Source of the DNA: Marinobacterium marinum
GTDB taxonomy: Bacteria; Pseudomonadota; Gammaproteobacteria; Pseudomonadales; Balneatricaceae
DNA length: 64,000 nt
NCBI RefSeq assembly: GCF_013868415.1
Contig: NZ_JACEMT010000042.1
Span: forward strand, 1-64,000
Direction: 5' to 3'
Positions 22,602-33,655 of this stretch are shown one piece after another; position 1 is the stretch's first letter; every line of letters starts with the position of its first letter. The position numbers were made by a program, and so were the translations under genes. The notes under the pieces are model-generated. The model saw nothing but the letters and a program-made list of their open reading frames with translations, was not told where the DNA came from and did not search any database.

Positions 22602-22969
22602 TGCAGATGTTCGCCGTGGCTCTGGGAGGTGCACTGGGTGCTATGGGGCGCTATTGGGTGAGCGGGCTGTTCAATAACGCCGCCTACAAACTCCCTTTAG
22701 GGACGCTGACCGTCAATGTGCTGGGTTCCTTCCTGATGGGAGTCTGCTTTGTCTTGATCCTTGAGCGCACCCGTCTGCCTGCCGAGCTGCGTCCCCTGTT
22801 GATGGTCGGTTTTCTGGGAGCCTTTACGACCTTTTCCACCTTTTCGCTGGAAACCGTCGCGCTGATCGGAGAAGGGCATGTCATGTCGGCGCTGATTTAT
22901 ATATTATTAAGTGTTTTATTGTGCATTGCGGCACTTGGTGCCGGATTGTGGCTGACCCGTTTGTTCTGA
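22598..22969 (+). CDS. crcB: fluoride channel CrcB (Fluc)
   Basis: Dual-topology fluoride exporter subunit in the inner membrane. The 123-aa protein has four membrane spans. The family motifs are [27 protein letters not shown] with the pore Asn, and [15 protein letters not shown] with the phenylalanine box. It starts inside the rarA stop (ATGA). I see no fluoride riboswitch, as expected for an internal operon gene. Confidence 0.95.
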   Translation: MMQMFAVALGGALGAMGRYWVSGLFNNAAYKLPLGTLTVNVLGSFLMGVCFVLILERTRLPAELRPLLMVGFLGAFTTFSTFSLETVALIGEGHVMSALIYILLSVLLCIAALGAGLWLTRLF

Positions 22970-22972
22970 TAA

Positions 22973-24265
<1,293 letters not shown>

Positions 24266-24285
24266 ACAACAATACTGCATGATCA

Positions 24286-24306
24286 AGCCCCGTCCTGTAC
24301 GGGGCT
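24286..24306 (+). terminator. serS terminator
   Basis: AGCCCCGT (24286-24293) and ACGGGGCT (24299-24306) make an 8-bp GC-rich stem with a 5-nt loop followed by TTTTTATT, 20 bp after the serS stop. Confidence 0.92.
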
Positions 24307-24447
24307 TTTTATTATCAATGCCTCAGGACCACTGGCAAGCGTCTGCTTTCATGGATACGGATCAAGAATCCCGCGAGGTGACGAGCGGCCGCTGGGTGCA
24401 TCAGGTATACTGGCGCGGTTAGGGGAAAGGCCGTTACTGGGGAGTGA

Positions 24448-25659
24448 ATGATGAAAATGCGGTATGACGTTCTGATTGTAGGCGGCGGCATGGTAGGCTC
24501 GGCTCTGGCCTGTGCGCTGGGTAACAGCGGTCTTTCAGTGGCCGTATTGGAACGGCGCTTACCCCCGACATTTACCCCTGAGCAACCGCATGACTTGCGT
24601 GTGTCTGCACTCAGCATTGCCTCCGAACGCTTTCTGCAGAATATTGGCGCCTGGGACGGCATTAAGGCGCGGCGCAGCTGCCCGTACAAGCGCATGAAAG
24701 TCTGGGAAAGCGATTCCCGACAAGGTGCAACCGAATTTAATGCGGCCGACAGCGGTTATACCCATTTGGGCCATATCGTTGAGAACCGAATCGTTCAGCT
24801 GGCATTGCTCGAGCGTGTCCGCCAGTTTGACAATATTGATCTCATCTCGCCGGCACCGACCCGGCACATTGATTATGTTCCCGGCGCTACCCTGATTGAA
24901 CTTGAAAACGGCGAGCAGCTAGTCGGACGTTTGGTTATCGCTGCCGATGGCGGTGATTCCGTGGTGCGCCAGACGGCCGGTATTGGTGTAACCAAATGGG
25001 ATTACCACCAGCATGCCCTGATTGCCGGAGCCACAACAGCCTATGGTCAGGAAGATATTACCTGGCAACAGTTCACGCCTTCAGGTCCCTTGGCATTTCT
25101 GCCACTCAGTGGGCATAACGCTTCAATTGTCTGGTACAACACGCCCAACGAAGTCAAACGCTTGCTGGCCCTGTCTGATGCGGAATTTAAACAGCAGTTA
25201 CACGCGCGTTTCCCCGCCGAACTGGGTGAAATTACCGACATCCAGGGACGCGGCAGCTTTCCGTTACGGCGCCAGCATGCCCATCGCTATGTGCTGGAGG
25301 GCCTGGCTCTGGTCGGTGATGCGGCGCACATGATTCATCCGTTGGCGGGGCAGGGAGTGAATATCGGTTTGCTGGACGCGGCATCTTTGGCCGATGTTCT
25401 CCTGACGGCGCAGGCTCGAGGGGAGGGCGTCGATTCCTTGCCGGTACTGGCGCGCTATGAAAATCAGCGCCGACGCCACAACCTGCTGATGATGCAGGTG
25501 ATGGATGGCTTTTATCACGTTTTCAGCAATGATGTGGTGCCCTTGAAGCTACTGCGTAATCTTGGGCTGGGATTGGCGGGGCGTGTTCCTCCGGCGCGCA
25601 AGCGGGTCATGGAGTTTGCCATGGGCATTCGCGGCACCTTGCCGGACTTGGCACGCTGA
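24448..25659 (+). CDS. ubiF: UbiH/UbiF/VisC-family FAD monooxygenase, closest to UbiF
   Basis: A 403-aa flavoprotein hydroxylase of ubiquinone synthesis. It has the dinucleotide fold VLIVGGGMVGSALACALG at the N-terminus, the middle DG motif VIAADGGDSVVRQTAGIG, and the second FAD motif ALVGDAAHMIHPLAGQGVNI near residue 287. TWQQFTPSGPLAFLPL and the tail MDGFYHVFSNDVVPLKLLRN resemble E. coli UbiF, which hydroxylates C6 of the ring, more than UbiH or UbiI. Paralogues are easily confused, so the exact ring position is an inference. It is a single gene with its own terminator, convergent with the phasin. Confidence 0.8.
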   Translation: MMKMRYDVLIVGGGMVGSALACALGNSGLSVAVLERRLPPTFTPEQPHDLRVSALSIASERFLQNIGAWDGIKARRSCPYKRMKVWESDSRQGATEFNAADSGYTHLGHIVENRIVQLALLERVRQFDNIDLISPAPTRHIDYVPGATLIELENGEQLVGRLVIAADGGDSVVRQTAGIGVTKWDYHQHALIAGATTAYGQEDITWQQFTPSGPLAFLPLSGHNASIVWYNTPNEVKRLLALSDAEFKQQLHARFPAELGEITDIQGRGSFPLRRQHAHRYVLEGLALVGDAAHMIHPLAGQGVNIGLLDAASLADVLLTAQARGEGVDSLPVLARYENQRRRHNLLMMQVMDGFYHVFSNDVVPLKLLRNLGLGLAGRVPPARKRVMEFAMGIRGTLPDLAR

Positions 25660-25664
25660 AACAA

Positions 25665-25688
25665 AAATGACCGCCAAAGCGGTCATTT
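25665..25688. terminator. bidirectional terminator between ubiF-like gene and phasin
   Basis: AAATGACCGC (25665-25674) pairs with GCGGTCATTT (25679-25688) over a 4-nt loop. A-rich and T-rich flanks let it serve the two convergent genes. Confidence 0.85.
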
Positions 25689-25709
25689 CAATGGCCTGAT
25701 CAGACGATA

Positions 25710-26225
25710 TCAGGCGGAGGCGGCACTGCTGGCTGCGGAAGAAGCCTTGCGTACCGGCTGCTTGACCGCAGGCTTTGATTCGGCTTTCGAGGCCTCTGCT
25801 TTGGCGGTTTCTTCCGCTTTCGGCATCCAGCCACTGAGATCAAAGCCTTTCATATCGAATGCCGGCAGCTCGAATTTGCTCAGGTCAAAGCATGGCAGGT
25901 CGTTCATGGATTCGAGACCCTGCTCCAGCAGAGAAGTAAACTCTTCACGTACTTCGTTCAGCGCGGCGAGTTCCTGCTCAGCCGTATCGCTCCACTTGGC
26001 TTCCTGCTCTTTGATAAAGCTCATCTGCAATTCAAAGGCTTCCTTGGGCTCTTTGACTTCAGCCAGTGCCTTGAACTGGGCGAGGCTCGCATTGACCGAT
26101 GTGGTGAACAGTTCAGATTGCAGGGAAAAGATTTTCTCGGCGGCCTTACGATTCAGCTCAACCAGCTGAGTCATCGGCTTCATTTTGTCCTGCATATCCT
26201 TAAGCATGTTATCGTACATAATCAC
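25710..26225 (-). CDS. phasin family protein (PHA granule-associated)
   Basis: A 171-aa phasin. The amphipathic helical core (about residues 5-100) has the typical NRKAAEKIFSLQSELFTTSV and KEPKEAFELQMSFIKEQEAK repeats. A motif with repeated Asp-Leu/Phe (FDLSKFELPAFDMKGFDLSG) follows. The tail is rich in Ala, Lys and Ser (KAEASKAESKPAVKQ...), like the tails of larger phasins. Phasins coat polyhydroxyalkanoate granules and control their size. A second phasin gene follows upstream in the same direction, and both have PhaR-like sites ahead of them. No PHA synthase is in the window. Confidence 0.9.
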   Translation of the reverse strand: MIMYDNMLKDMQDKMKPMTQLVELNRKAAEKIFSLQSELFTTSVNASLAQFKALAEVKEPKEAFELQMSFIKEQEAKWSDTAEQELAALNEVREEFTSLLEQGLESMNDLPCFDLSKFELPAFDMKGFDLSGWMPKAEETAKAEASKAESKPAVKQPVRKASSAASSAASA

Positions 26226-26271
26226 TCACCTTATTTTAATGCAATTGAAACGTATGTGCTGAGCCCTGTGA

Positions 26272-26288
26272 TTACTGCGGTGCAGCAA
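26272..26288. promoter_or_regulatory. PhaR-like operator before the first phasin gene
   Basis: TTACTGCGGTGCAGCAA contains CTGC-N3-GCAG (26275-26285) about 50 bp upstream of the phasin start at 26225. The PHA-responsive repressor PhaR is known to bind CTGC-N3/4-GCAG type sites near phasin genes. The match is by eye. Confidence 0.6.
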
Positions 26289-26469
26289 TCTGCATACTAA
26301 GTGGTACCCGCCTGATATTACAATCGCATTGCCTGGGTAACTGCCTCATGCTTGATACGTCTCCCTGTTCAGCCACATCACAAGACCTTGCTCAGGAGAT
26401 GTTCACATTTGCCCGGGCCAAATCTGAAGCGGGGCGCTGCCAGGTTACCCGGGCAGCGCACGGGCGTCT

Positions 26470-26859
26470 TTACTTGGTGTTCTTGTCTGCGGCCATGTCC
26501 ATCGGTTTCATGAACTTCTGCAGTTCGGTCATGAAGGGCATGTCCTTGACGTCACCCAGTTCGGCAACGCTTTTTTCAATCAGGCCGGTCAGTTCTTCAC
26601 GGGCCTCAACCAGAGCAGCCATTTCCTTTTCAGCCACATCGGTCAGCTTGGCTTCAATCTCTTTCAGGTACTTGACCTGCTGTTCGACTGCAGCCTTGGG
26701 ATCGCGTACTTCAGACAGCGTTTTCATCTGGTTCAGGCTGGCATTGACGAAATCCGACACATAAGCAGACTGCAGAGAGATCAGCTTTTCGGTGGTCTTT
26801 TTGTTGATTTCAGCCATGTCCATTACCGGTTTCATGGAGTCTTTCATCTGTTCGTACAT
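26470..26859 (-). CDS. phasin family protein, short
   Basis: A 129-aa phasin paralogue of the neighbouring gene: EINKKTTEKLISLQSAYVSD and RDPKAAVEQQVKYLKEIEAK align with the same blocks in the other copy. It lacks the long Ala/Lys tail. I start at ATG 26859 (MYEQMKDSM), which has GAGGTGA before it; the frame is open a further 7 codons. It is separated from the other phasin by 244 bp holding an operator-like site, so the two are probably independently transcribed tandem duplicates. Confidence 0.9.
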   Translation of the reverse strand: MYEQMKDSMKPVMDMAEINKKTTEKLISLQSAYVSDFVNASLNQMKTLSEVRDPKAAVEQQVKYLKEIEAKLTDVAEKEMAALVEAREELTGLIEKSVAELGDVKDMPFMTELQKFMKPMDMAADKNTK

Positions 26860-26901
26860 GGGGTCACCTCTCAATGACATAACAGTGGGTGTACTGCGCT
26901 T

Positions 26902-26916
26902 TTGTGCATTGCAACA
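26902..26916. promoter_or_regulatory. PhaR-like operator, imperfect copy
   Basis: TTGTGCATTGCAACA has the TGC-N3-GCA core seen in the other two sites. It lies 43 bp upstream of the short phasin start. The outer bases are only partly symmetric. Confidence 0.45.
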
Positions 26917-26959
26917 TAGGGTTTACTTTATTGGCCAATAAATAGGCTGTCAAGCAATT

Positions 26960-26976
26960 TTTGTGCGCTGCACAAA
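26960..26976. promoter_or_regulatory. PhaR-like operator, perfect palindrome
   Basis: TTTGTGCGCTGCACAAA is a perfect 7+7 inverted repeat with a 3-nt centre, about 100 bp upstream of the short phasin and 150 bp upstream of the divergent peptidase gene. It shares the TGC-N3-GCA core with the sites at 26272 and 26902. Confidence 0.55.
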
Positions 26977-27125
26977 TAAAACAGAGGCCGCCTGTCACTA
27001 CGAACCGAATCGCCGGTGCTGGTTGAAAATCACTGCTCCCGGCACCTGTACCGACCTGCAATGATGAGTGGGAATCGTTACAATGCGGTAAATACCTTCT
27101 CAACCGTTAAACGATAAGGCCTTTC

Positions 27126-30044
27126 ATGCACGCAGAACTTTGTCATCCCACTTTCCGCTTCCTGCAAAGCCGAGCAGTGGAGGCCCTCAACATTGAAGTG
27201 GCCGAGTACGAGCATATCGCAACCGGTGCGCGGCATTACCATATTGCGTCTGATTATGATGAAAACGTATTTCTGGTCGCCTTTCGTACCGTACCGGAAG
27301 ATTCTCGCGGTGTAGCGCATATTCTGGAGCATACGGCGCTGTGTGGCAGCGAGCGATATCCCGTGCGTGATCCCTTCTTCATGATGACACGCCGTTCGTT
27401 GAACACCTTCATGAATGCCTTTACCAGCAGTGACTGGACGGCCTATCCGTTTGCCAGCCAGAATCACAAAGATTTTTTCAATCTGTTGGATGTGTATCTG
27501 GACGCCACGTTCTTTTCTCGCCTGGATCCTTTGGACTTTGCGCAGGAAGGTCATCGCGTCGAGTTTGAGGAGAGCGGTAATTCTGATTCGGCTCTGGTAT
27601 ACAAGGGTGTTGTCTATAACGAAATGAAGGGCGCGATGAGCTCACCGGTTTCCACTCTGTGGCAAACGCTGACACGCTACCTGTTCCCGACAACCACCTA
27701 TCATCACAACAGTGGCGGCGAGCCCGATGCCATTCCTGATTTGAGCTATGAAGACCTGCTGGCGTTTTATCGCAGCCATTATCACCCCAGCAACGCCATA
27801 TTCATGACATTTGGCGACCTTCCTGTACAAACGCTGCAACAGCGCTTCGAAGAAAATGCCCTGTCGCGCTTTGAGCGCCGTGACGAGGTGATCGCCGTCG
27901 CTGATGAAAAGCGCTACTTTGCCCCGGTGCGTGTGGAAGAGGCCTATGCGCTGGCACAGGAAGACCAGAGTCAGTCAACACACCATGTACTGGGCTGGTT
28001 GCTGCCGCGCTCCATCGACCTGAATGAGTTGATGCAAGCACATCTGCTGAGCCGAGTCCTGCTGGACAACTCCAGCTCGCCGCTGCGGGCGGCTCTGGAA
28101 TCCAGTAGCCTGGGGAATGCACCTTCGCCGTTGTGCGGTTTGGAAGATTCGAACCGCGAAATGAGTTTCATGTGTGGCTTGGAAGGCAGTGAGCCGGAAC
28201 ATGCCGAAGCATTTGAAGCGCTGGTACTTGAAACCCTTAACACCATCGCGGAAGAAGGTGTTTCTCAAGAAATGGTTGCGGCACAGCTGCATCAGCTTGA
28301 ATTGAGTCAGCGTGAGATTACCGGTGATGGCTACCCGTTCGGCCTGCAATTGATTCTGGCATCCATGCCGGCGGCTATTCATCGCGGCAACCCGATCGGT
28401 GTGCTGGATATTGACCCCGCTCTGGAAATTCTGCGCGAAAAGGTCAAGGATCCGCAGTTCATCCCGAATCTTGTACGCCGCTGGCTGCTGGATAATCCGC
28501 ACCGAGTACGTTTGACGTTGCGCCCCGATGCCGAACTGGCCGATCGCCGTGATACTGCCGAGGCGGCCCGTCTTGAGCAGATCAAATCGGCCATGAACGC
28601 GGAACAAAAGCAGGCCGTGATTGAACGTGCCGAAGCGCTGGAAGCACGTCAGCAGCAAGTGGATGATGACAGCATCTTGCCCTGTGTCACCCTGGAAGAT
28701 GTACCTGCCGAACTGCACCTTCCTGCACCAGACGCGCTGGCACAGGGACCGGCGGCGACAACCTGGTTCAGTGCCGGTACGAATGGTCTGACATATCAGC
28801 AGGTTATTGTTGATTTGCCGGAACTTGGTGAACACGAGCAGGCCTTGCTGCCCCTGTATACCTATTGCCTGACCGAGCTGGGCTGTGCCGAGCGTGATTA
28901 CCGTGCCAATCAAGCCTACCAAAGCCAGATCACCGGTGGACTGCATGCCTACACCAGCCTGCGTGGCTGCGTGAGCGATGAGCAGCAGGTGAGCGGTTAT
29001 CTGGTGATGTCAGGTAAGGCATTAAGCATCAATAGTGACAAATTGACGGCCTTGATGGCTGAAACGCTGGAACATGCGCGTTTTGATGAGCAGGCACGCA
29101 TACGTGAAATTGTGGCACAACAGCGTGCCCGACGTGAGCAAAGTATTACCGGGTCCGGTCATGCTCTGGCCATGATGGCCGCTGCTGCGGAGCTTGCGCC
29201 GGTTGCACATTTCAGTCACCTGACACGAGGTCTGGAGGGTGTACGTCGGGTCAAGCAGCTCGATAAGCGTATCCAGGAAGAGGCCGAGCTAACCAAACTG
29301 GCCACTGACCTGGCCGTTTTGCACACGCGCATCAAGGTGGCTCCTCGGCGCTTCTTGCTGGTCGCCGAAGAGGAGCATCAGCAGGCCATTTTGAGTCAGT
29401 TGACGCAGTATTGGTCTGATCAACCAGAAGTGACAGAATTTGCGCCGCTGGTGCTACCGACAACGCGTTCGGCAGTCAAACAGTTGTGGCTAACCAATAC
29501 CCAGGTCAACTTCTGTGCCTGCGCGTTCCCGACAGTACCGACCGGTCATCCGGATGCGGCGGCATTAACCGTTTTGGGCGATTTCTTGCGGAACGGGTAC
29601 CTGCACCGCGCCATTCGTGAAAAAGGTGGCGCCTATGGGGCAGGGGCCGGGCAGGACAACGGTGACGCGGTCTTCCGTTTCTTCTCGTACCGCGACCCGC
29701 GTGTCGAAGGGACTTTGGAAGACTTTGCACGAGCTGTCGACTGGCTGGCTGAATGTGATAATGAGCAGCAGCGTCTGCAGGAGGCTATCTTGGGCGTCAT
29801 CGGCTCCATGGATAAGCCAGGTTCCCCGGCCGGGGAGGCCAAGGGTACCTACCACAGCAGCCTGTTCGGGCGTACGCCCGAAGTTCGCCAGGCCTTCCGG
29901 GAACAGATTCTTGCGGTAACACTGGATGATCTCAAGCGGGTCGCCAAACATTACCTGCAGCCGGAACATGCCAGTGTTGCGGTCGTGACCAACCAGAAAG
30001 TGGCCGATACACTGCCAGCGGATTTCGTACGCATCGAAATCTGA
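27126..30044 (+). CDS. M16C zinc peptidase, presequence-protease (PreP) type
   Basis: A 972-aa clamshell metallopeptidase. The inverted zinc motif HxxEH is HILEH near residue 67, followed by TALCGSERYPVRDPFFMMTR typical of the PreP/falcilysin subfamily. The second zinc glutamate lies in the VVYNEMKGAMSSP region near residue 165. The C-terminal half has the substrate-binding GGAYGAGAGQDNG near residue 840. There is no signal peptide, so it is expected to act in the cytosol on peptides. PreP degrades targeting peptides in organelles; the bacterial role is less clear. It is monocistronic with a terminator, divergent from the short phasin gene. Confidence 0.92.
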   Translation: MHAELCHPTFRFLQSRAVEALNIEVAEYEHIATGARHYHIASDYDENVFLVAFRTVPEDSRGVAHILEHTALCGSERYPVRDPFFMMTRRSLNTFMNAFTSSDWTAYPFASQNHKDFFNLLDVYLDATFFSRLDPLDFAQEGHRVEFEESGNSDSALVYKGVVYNEMKGAMSSPVSTLWQTLTRYLFPTTTYHHNSGGEPDAIPDLSYEDLLAFYRSHYHPSNAIFMTFGDLPVQTLQQRFEENALSRFERRDEVIAVADEKRYFAPVRVEEAYALAQEDQSQSTHHVLGWLLPRSIDLNELMQAHLLSRVLLDNSSSPLRAALESSSLGNAPSPLCGLEDSNREMSFMCGLEGSEPEHAEAFEALVLETLNTIAEEGVSQEMVAAQLHQLELSQREITGDGYPFGLQLILASMPAAIHRGNPIGVLDIDPALEILREKVKDPQFIPNLVRRWLLDNPHRVRLTLRPDAELADRRDTAEAARLEQIKSAMNAEQKQAVIERAEALEARQQQVDDDSILPCVTLEDVPAELHLPAPDALAQGPAATTWFSAGTNGLTYQQVIVDLPELGEHEQALLPLYTYCLTELGCAERDYRANQAYQSQITGGLHAYTSLRGCVSDEQQVSGYLVMSGKALSINSDKLTALMAETLEHARFDEQARIREIVAQQRARREQSITGSGHALAMMAAAAELAPVAHFSHLTRGLEGVRRVKQLDKRIQEEAELTKLATDLAVLHTRIKVAPRRFLLVAEEEHQQAILSQLTQYWSDQPEVTEFAPLVLPTTRSAVKQLWLTNTQVNFCACAFPTVPTGHPDAAALTVLGDFLRNGYLHRAIREKGGAYGAGAGQDNGDAVFRFFSYRDPRVEGTLEDFARAVDWLAECDNEQQRLQEAILGVIGSMDKPGSPAGEAKGTYHSSLFGRTPEVRQAFREQILAVTLDDLKRVAKHYLQPEHASVAVVTNQKVADTLPADFVRIEI

Positions 30045-30065
30045 CCAAACTCGAACCGACCTTCA

Positions 30066-30091
30066 GGGCTGCCCGGAATACCGGGCGGCCC
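30066..30091 (+). terminator. terminator of the M16C peptidase gene
   Basis: GGGCTGCCCGG (30066-30076) pairs with CCGGGCGGCCC (30081-30091), one G-U pair, 4-nt loop, then GTTTTTG. The DMT exporter starts 20 bp further on. Confidence 0.9.
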
Positions 30092-30111
30092 GTTTTTGTT
30101 TGGAGAAAATA

Positions 30112-30960
30112 TTGACCCTTACCCCTCTTGTGCAGGGTGCTGTGCTGATCCTGCTTTCGGAATGGATGCTGGTTGCCAGCGGCATCATTATCCGCCATCT
30201 TAGCGACACCTTGCCCACCGAAGTTCTGGTATTTCTGCGCAACAGCCTCGGCCTGGTATGGCTGCTGCCCTGGATTATTCGGCGCGGACGGCGTGAACTG
30301 CCAACCCGCCGAATTCATTTGCATCTGGTGCGTGCCCTGGTCGGTATTACGGCCATGTCCTGCATGTACTACTCTTGGGTCAACTTGCCGTTGGCTCAGG
30401 CCGCCTTACTCAAGCAAACAGCTCCTTTCTTCATGCCGTTGATTGCATTTTTATGGTTGGGAGAACGTATTAATGCGGCCGTGCGCTGGGCCATTGTTAT
30501 CGGTTTCTTTGGTGTCATGCTGGTTCTTCAGCCAACCACGGGGAGCCTGAACCCGGCCGTGCTGATTGCACTGGTGGGAGCGGCACTGGGCGCGACAGCC
30601 AAGGTGTCGATTCGCGCCATGCGCACAACCGAGTCGCCACAGAGAATTGTTTTCTACTTTGCGTTCTTTGGCTCGGTATTGGCCGCAGTGCCGGCCTGGT
30701 TGGTATGGGTGATGCCGCAGGGGGTTGACTGGTTATGGCTGTTGGCTCTGGCGGCAGCATCGACGTTGGCACAGCTTTTTCTCAGTCGAGCCTATGGGCT
30801 GGTCGGGGCGGGTACGCTGGGACCCTTTACCTATGCATCCATTCCCTTTGCCGCTCTGGCCGGCTGGTGGTTGTGGGACGAGGCGCTTGGTATGGCGACG
30901 CTGGCCGGGATGGGACTGATTATTGCCGGTGGACTGCTGGTGCTGAAAGGGAAGGGGTGA
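30112..30960 (+). CDS. EamA/DMT-family inner-membrane transporter
   Basis: A 282-aa protein with about ten hydrophobic spans in two EamA repeats. It is of the drug/metabolite transporter superfamily, whose members often export amino acids or metabolites. The first repeat includes VFLRNSLGLVWLLPW and SWVNLPLAQAALLKQTAPFF, the second SRAYGLVGAGTLGPFTYASI. There is no ATG. I favour TTG at 30112, with GGAG at 30102-30105 six bases before it; TTG at 30100 is the alternative. The substrate is unknown. Confidence 0.85.
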   Translation: MTLTPLVQGAVLILLSEWMLVASGIIIRHLSDTLPTEVLVFLRNSLGLVWLLPWIIRRGRRELPTRRIHLHLVRALVGITAMSCMYYSWVNLPLAQAALLKQTAPFFMPLIAFLWLGERINAAVRWAIVIGFFGVMLVLQPTTGSLNPAVLIALVGAALGATAKVSIRAMRTTESPQRIVFYFAFFGSVLAAVPAWLVWVMPQGVDWLWLLALAAASTLAQLFLSRAYGLVGAGTLGPFTYASIPFAALAGWWLWDEALGMATLAGMGLIIAGGLLVLKGKG

Positions 30961-31000
30961 GGTGATTCATCCCTGACAGTGATAGAGCTTTTAAGCATAA

Positions 31001-31033
31001 AAAAACCGGAGCTTCAGGGAGGCTCCGGTTTTT
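31001..31033. terminator. bidirectional terminator between DMT exporter and idh
   Basis: AAAAACCGGAGC (31001-31012) and GCTCCGGTTTTT (31022-31033) form a 12-bp stem with A and T runs on the two sides. It serves the convergent exporter and isocitrate dehydrogenase genes. Confidence 0.92.
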
Positions 31034-31089
31034 CAAACAGGCTCACATCACGGGATTAATCCGGATGGCGTGAGTCCCCTGGTCGGCAA

Positions 31090-33318
31090 TTACTTGCAGA
31101 AACCGTCCAGAATCTGGTTGAAGGTTGCGCTCGGGCGCATAACCTTGGCAACCACATCCAGGTTTGCGTGGTAGTAACCATCCAGTTCAGCCGGTTTGCC
31201 CTGCACAGCATTCAGCTCTTCAACGATCTTCTGCTCGTTTTCAGTCAGAGCATCAGCCAGAGGCTTGAATTCTGCAGCCAGGTCGGCATCTTCGGTCTGT
31301 GCCGCAACTTCCTGCGCCCAGTACATGGCCAGGTAGAAATGGCTGCCACGGTTGTCCAGTTCACCCGCCTTGCGAGACGGTGACTTGCCGTTTTCCAGCA
31401 GACGTTCGGTTGCCTTGTCCAGTGCCGCAGCCAGCACTTTGGCGCGCGCGTTGTTCTGCTTGATACCCAGCTCTTCCAGAGAGACACCCAGTGCCAGGAA
31501 TTCACCCAGAGAATCCCAGCGCAGGTGGTTTTCCTGCTCAACCTGCTGTACGTGTTTCGGTGCAGAACCGCCTGCGCCGGTTTCGTACATGCCGCCACCC
31601 GCCAGCATCGGCACGATAGACAGCATCTTGGCAGACGTACCCAACTCCATGATCGGGAAGAGGTCGGTCAGGTAGTCACGCAGCACGTTGCCGCTGACGG
31701 AAATGGTGTCCAGACCACGGATCATGCGCTCCATGGAGAAGCGAATCGCTTCATTGTAAGACATGATGTGGATTTCCAGACCTTCGGTGTCGTGCTCCTT
31801 CAGGTATTCCTTGACCTTTTTGGTCAGTTCCAGGTCGTGAGCACGTTCCTGGTCCAGCCAGAACACGGCCGGAGTGTTGGACTGGCGAGAGCGGGTAACA
31901 GCCAGCTTGACCCAGTCACGGATCGCCGGATCTTTGGTCTGGCAGGCACGCCAGATATCGCCTTTCTCGACGTTGTGCTGCATCAGGACATTGCCCGCAG
32001 CATCAACAACACGCATTACGCCGTCAGCCTGAACTTCGAAAGTTTTGTCATGAGAACCGTATTCTTCGGCTTTCATTGCCATCAGACCAACGTTCGGTAC
32101 TGTACCCATGGTAGTCGGATCAAATGCACCGTTGGTTTTACAGAAGTTGATGACTTCCTGGTAGATACGGGCATAGGTGGACTCGGGCATAACCGCCTTG
32201 GTGTCCTTGGTTTTGCCATCGCGGCCCCACATCTGGCCAGAGCTGCGGATCATGGCCGGCATGGACGCGTCCACGATAACGTCAGACGGGATGTGCAGGT
32301 TGGTGATGCCTTTGACGGAATCGACCATTGCCATTTCCGGACGGTGTTCGTAGCAGGCGTGGATCGCTTCTTCGATTTCGTCCTGAGTAGACTGAGGCAG
32401 AGTCTTGATCTTTTCATAGACACTGCTCATACCGTTATTCGGGTTAACGCCGATTTCGTCGAACAGCTCACCGTATTTATCGAACACTTCACGGTAGAAC
32501 ACACGCACCGCGTGGCCGAATACGATCGGGTGAGAGACCTTCATCATGGTCGCCTTGACGTGCAGGGACCACATGACGCCGGATTCTTTACAATCCTGCA
32601 GTGTTTCTTCGAAGAACGCGTCCAGTGCCTTGGCGCTCATGAACATGCCGTCCAGTACTTCGCCCTTGTCCAGGCTCAGTTCTTTCTTCAGCTCAGGCTG
32701 GCCGCCTTCGGCGACAAACTCGATGCGCACATCACCGGCATCAGCCATGGTGATGGACTGTTCGCTGGAGAAGAAGTCGCCGCTACGCATGTAGTCAGCG
32801 TGAGAGCGGGAAGCCTTGCTCCACTTGCCCATGGAATGCGGGAACTTGCGAGCGAATGCCTTGACCGCAGCCGGAGCACGACGGTCGGAGTTACCCTGGC
32901 GCAGAACCGGGTTTACAGCGCTGCCCAGAATTTTGGCGTAACGGGCATTAGCATCTTTTTCTTCGTCGGTCTGCGGGTTTTCAGCAAATTCGGGAATATC
33001 GTAACCCTGTTCCTTCAGCTCCTTGATGGCGGCGCGCAGCTGAGGTACGGAAGCACTGATGTTCGGCAGTTTGATGATGTTGGCTTCCGGGTCCTTGGTC
33101 AGATCGCCCAGGAACGCGAGGCCATCTTCAACGCGCTGTTCTTCGGTCAGGCGCTCGGGGAAGGCGGAAAGGATACGGCCAGCCAGAGAGATGTCACTCA
33201 GATCAACTTCGATATCGGCAGTAGACGAGAAGGTGCGGATAATCGGCAGCAGCGACGCAGTCGCCAACGCCGGGGCTTCATCAGTAAGGGTATAGATGAT
33301 TTTTGATTTTGTAGACAT
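31090..33318 (-). CDS. idh: NADP-dependent isocitrate dehydrogenase, monomeric type
   Basis: Oxidises isocitrate to 2-oxoglutarate. The 742-aa protein belongs to the monomeric class (about 740 aa), not the 416-aa dimeric Icd. Recognisable family stretches are [20 protein letters not shown] at the N-terminus, [20 protein letters not shown], and [20 protein letters not shown] in the middle. It competes with AceA for isocitrate, so the two set the flux between the TCA cycle and the glyoxylate shunt. It is monocistronic with a 337-bp upstream gap. In Pseudomonas, from memory, idh lies beside cspD; here it is on the far side of serS. Confidence 0.97.
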   Translation of the reverse strand: MSTKSKIIYTLTDEAPALATASLLPIIRTFSSTADIEVDLSDISLAGRILSAFPERLTEEQRVEDGLAFLGDLTKDPEANIIKLPNISASVPQLRAAIKELKEQGYDIPEFAENPQTDEEKDANARYAKILGSAVNPVLRQGNSDRRAPAAVKAFARKFPHSMGKWSKASRSHADYMRSGDFFSSEQSITMADAGDVRIEFVAEGGQPELKKELSLDKGEVLDGMFMSAKALDAFFEETLQDCKESGVMWSLHVKATMMKVSHPIVFGHAVRVFYREVFDKYGELFDEIGVNPNNGMSSVYEKIKTLPQSTQDEIEEAIHACYEHRPEMAMVDSVKGITNLHIPSDVIVDASMPAMIRSSGQMWGRDGKTKDTKAVMPESTYARIYQEVINFCKTNGAFDPTTMGTVPNVGLMAMKAEEYGSHDKTFEVQADGVMRVVDAAGNVLMQHNVEKGDIWRACQTKDPAIRDWVKLAVTRSRQSNTPAVFWLDQERAHDLELTKKVKEYLKEHDTEGLEIHIMSYNEAIRFSMERMIRGLDTISVSGNVLRDYLTDLFPIMELGTSAKMLSIVPMLAGGGMYETGAGGSAPKHVQQVEQENHLRWDSLGEFLALGVSLEELGIKQNNARAKVLAAALDKATERLLENGKSPSRKAGELDNRGSHFYLAMYWAQEVAAQTEDADLAAEFKPLADALTENEQKIVEELNAVQGKPAELDGYYHANLDVVAKVMRPSATFNQILDGFCK

Positions 33319-33655
33319 GTTTTTCCCCGAAATGATTTATGGCTGGATTGCCAAAGGCTCTTCGGACGATGCGTAAAATCGTCCTGCGCTATCCAATAGA
33401 GGAGCCCGGCGCTTGTAAATCGGCTACAAATTATAATGCTTGCAGGGGGGATTTCATACCCGGGGAGTATCGACTTAGGGATAACGCAGCCGGATTTTGC
33501 CCTCGATTAGCTGCAACGGAGTGTTGTAGTACGATAACACCGAAGAGTGTATCGCCTGTTTTTAAGGGTACTCCTGTATTGTTTTCTGTAAGAAAAAATC
33601 ATCGGCGGCAGCGAGTGGGAAACACAGCCTGTCAGCGACCGTGTCTCCCAGCGGC
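33319..33655. other. idh upstream region
   Basis: A 337-bp gap between the metH stop and the idh start, both genes on the minus strand. It must hold the idh promoter and any metH terminator. I see no clear hairpin, riboswitch or known operator. Confidence 0.4.

Noticed and set aside
33319-33655. Small RNA or riboswitch upstream of idh
   Set aside because: Nothing beyond short chance repeats; no terminator-like hairpin that would define an RNA.
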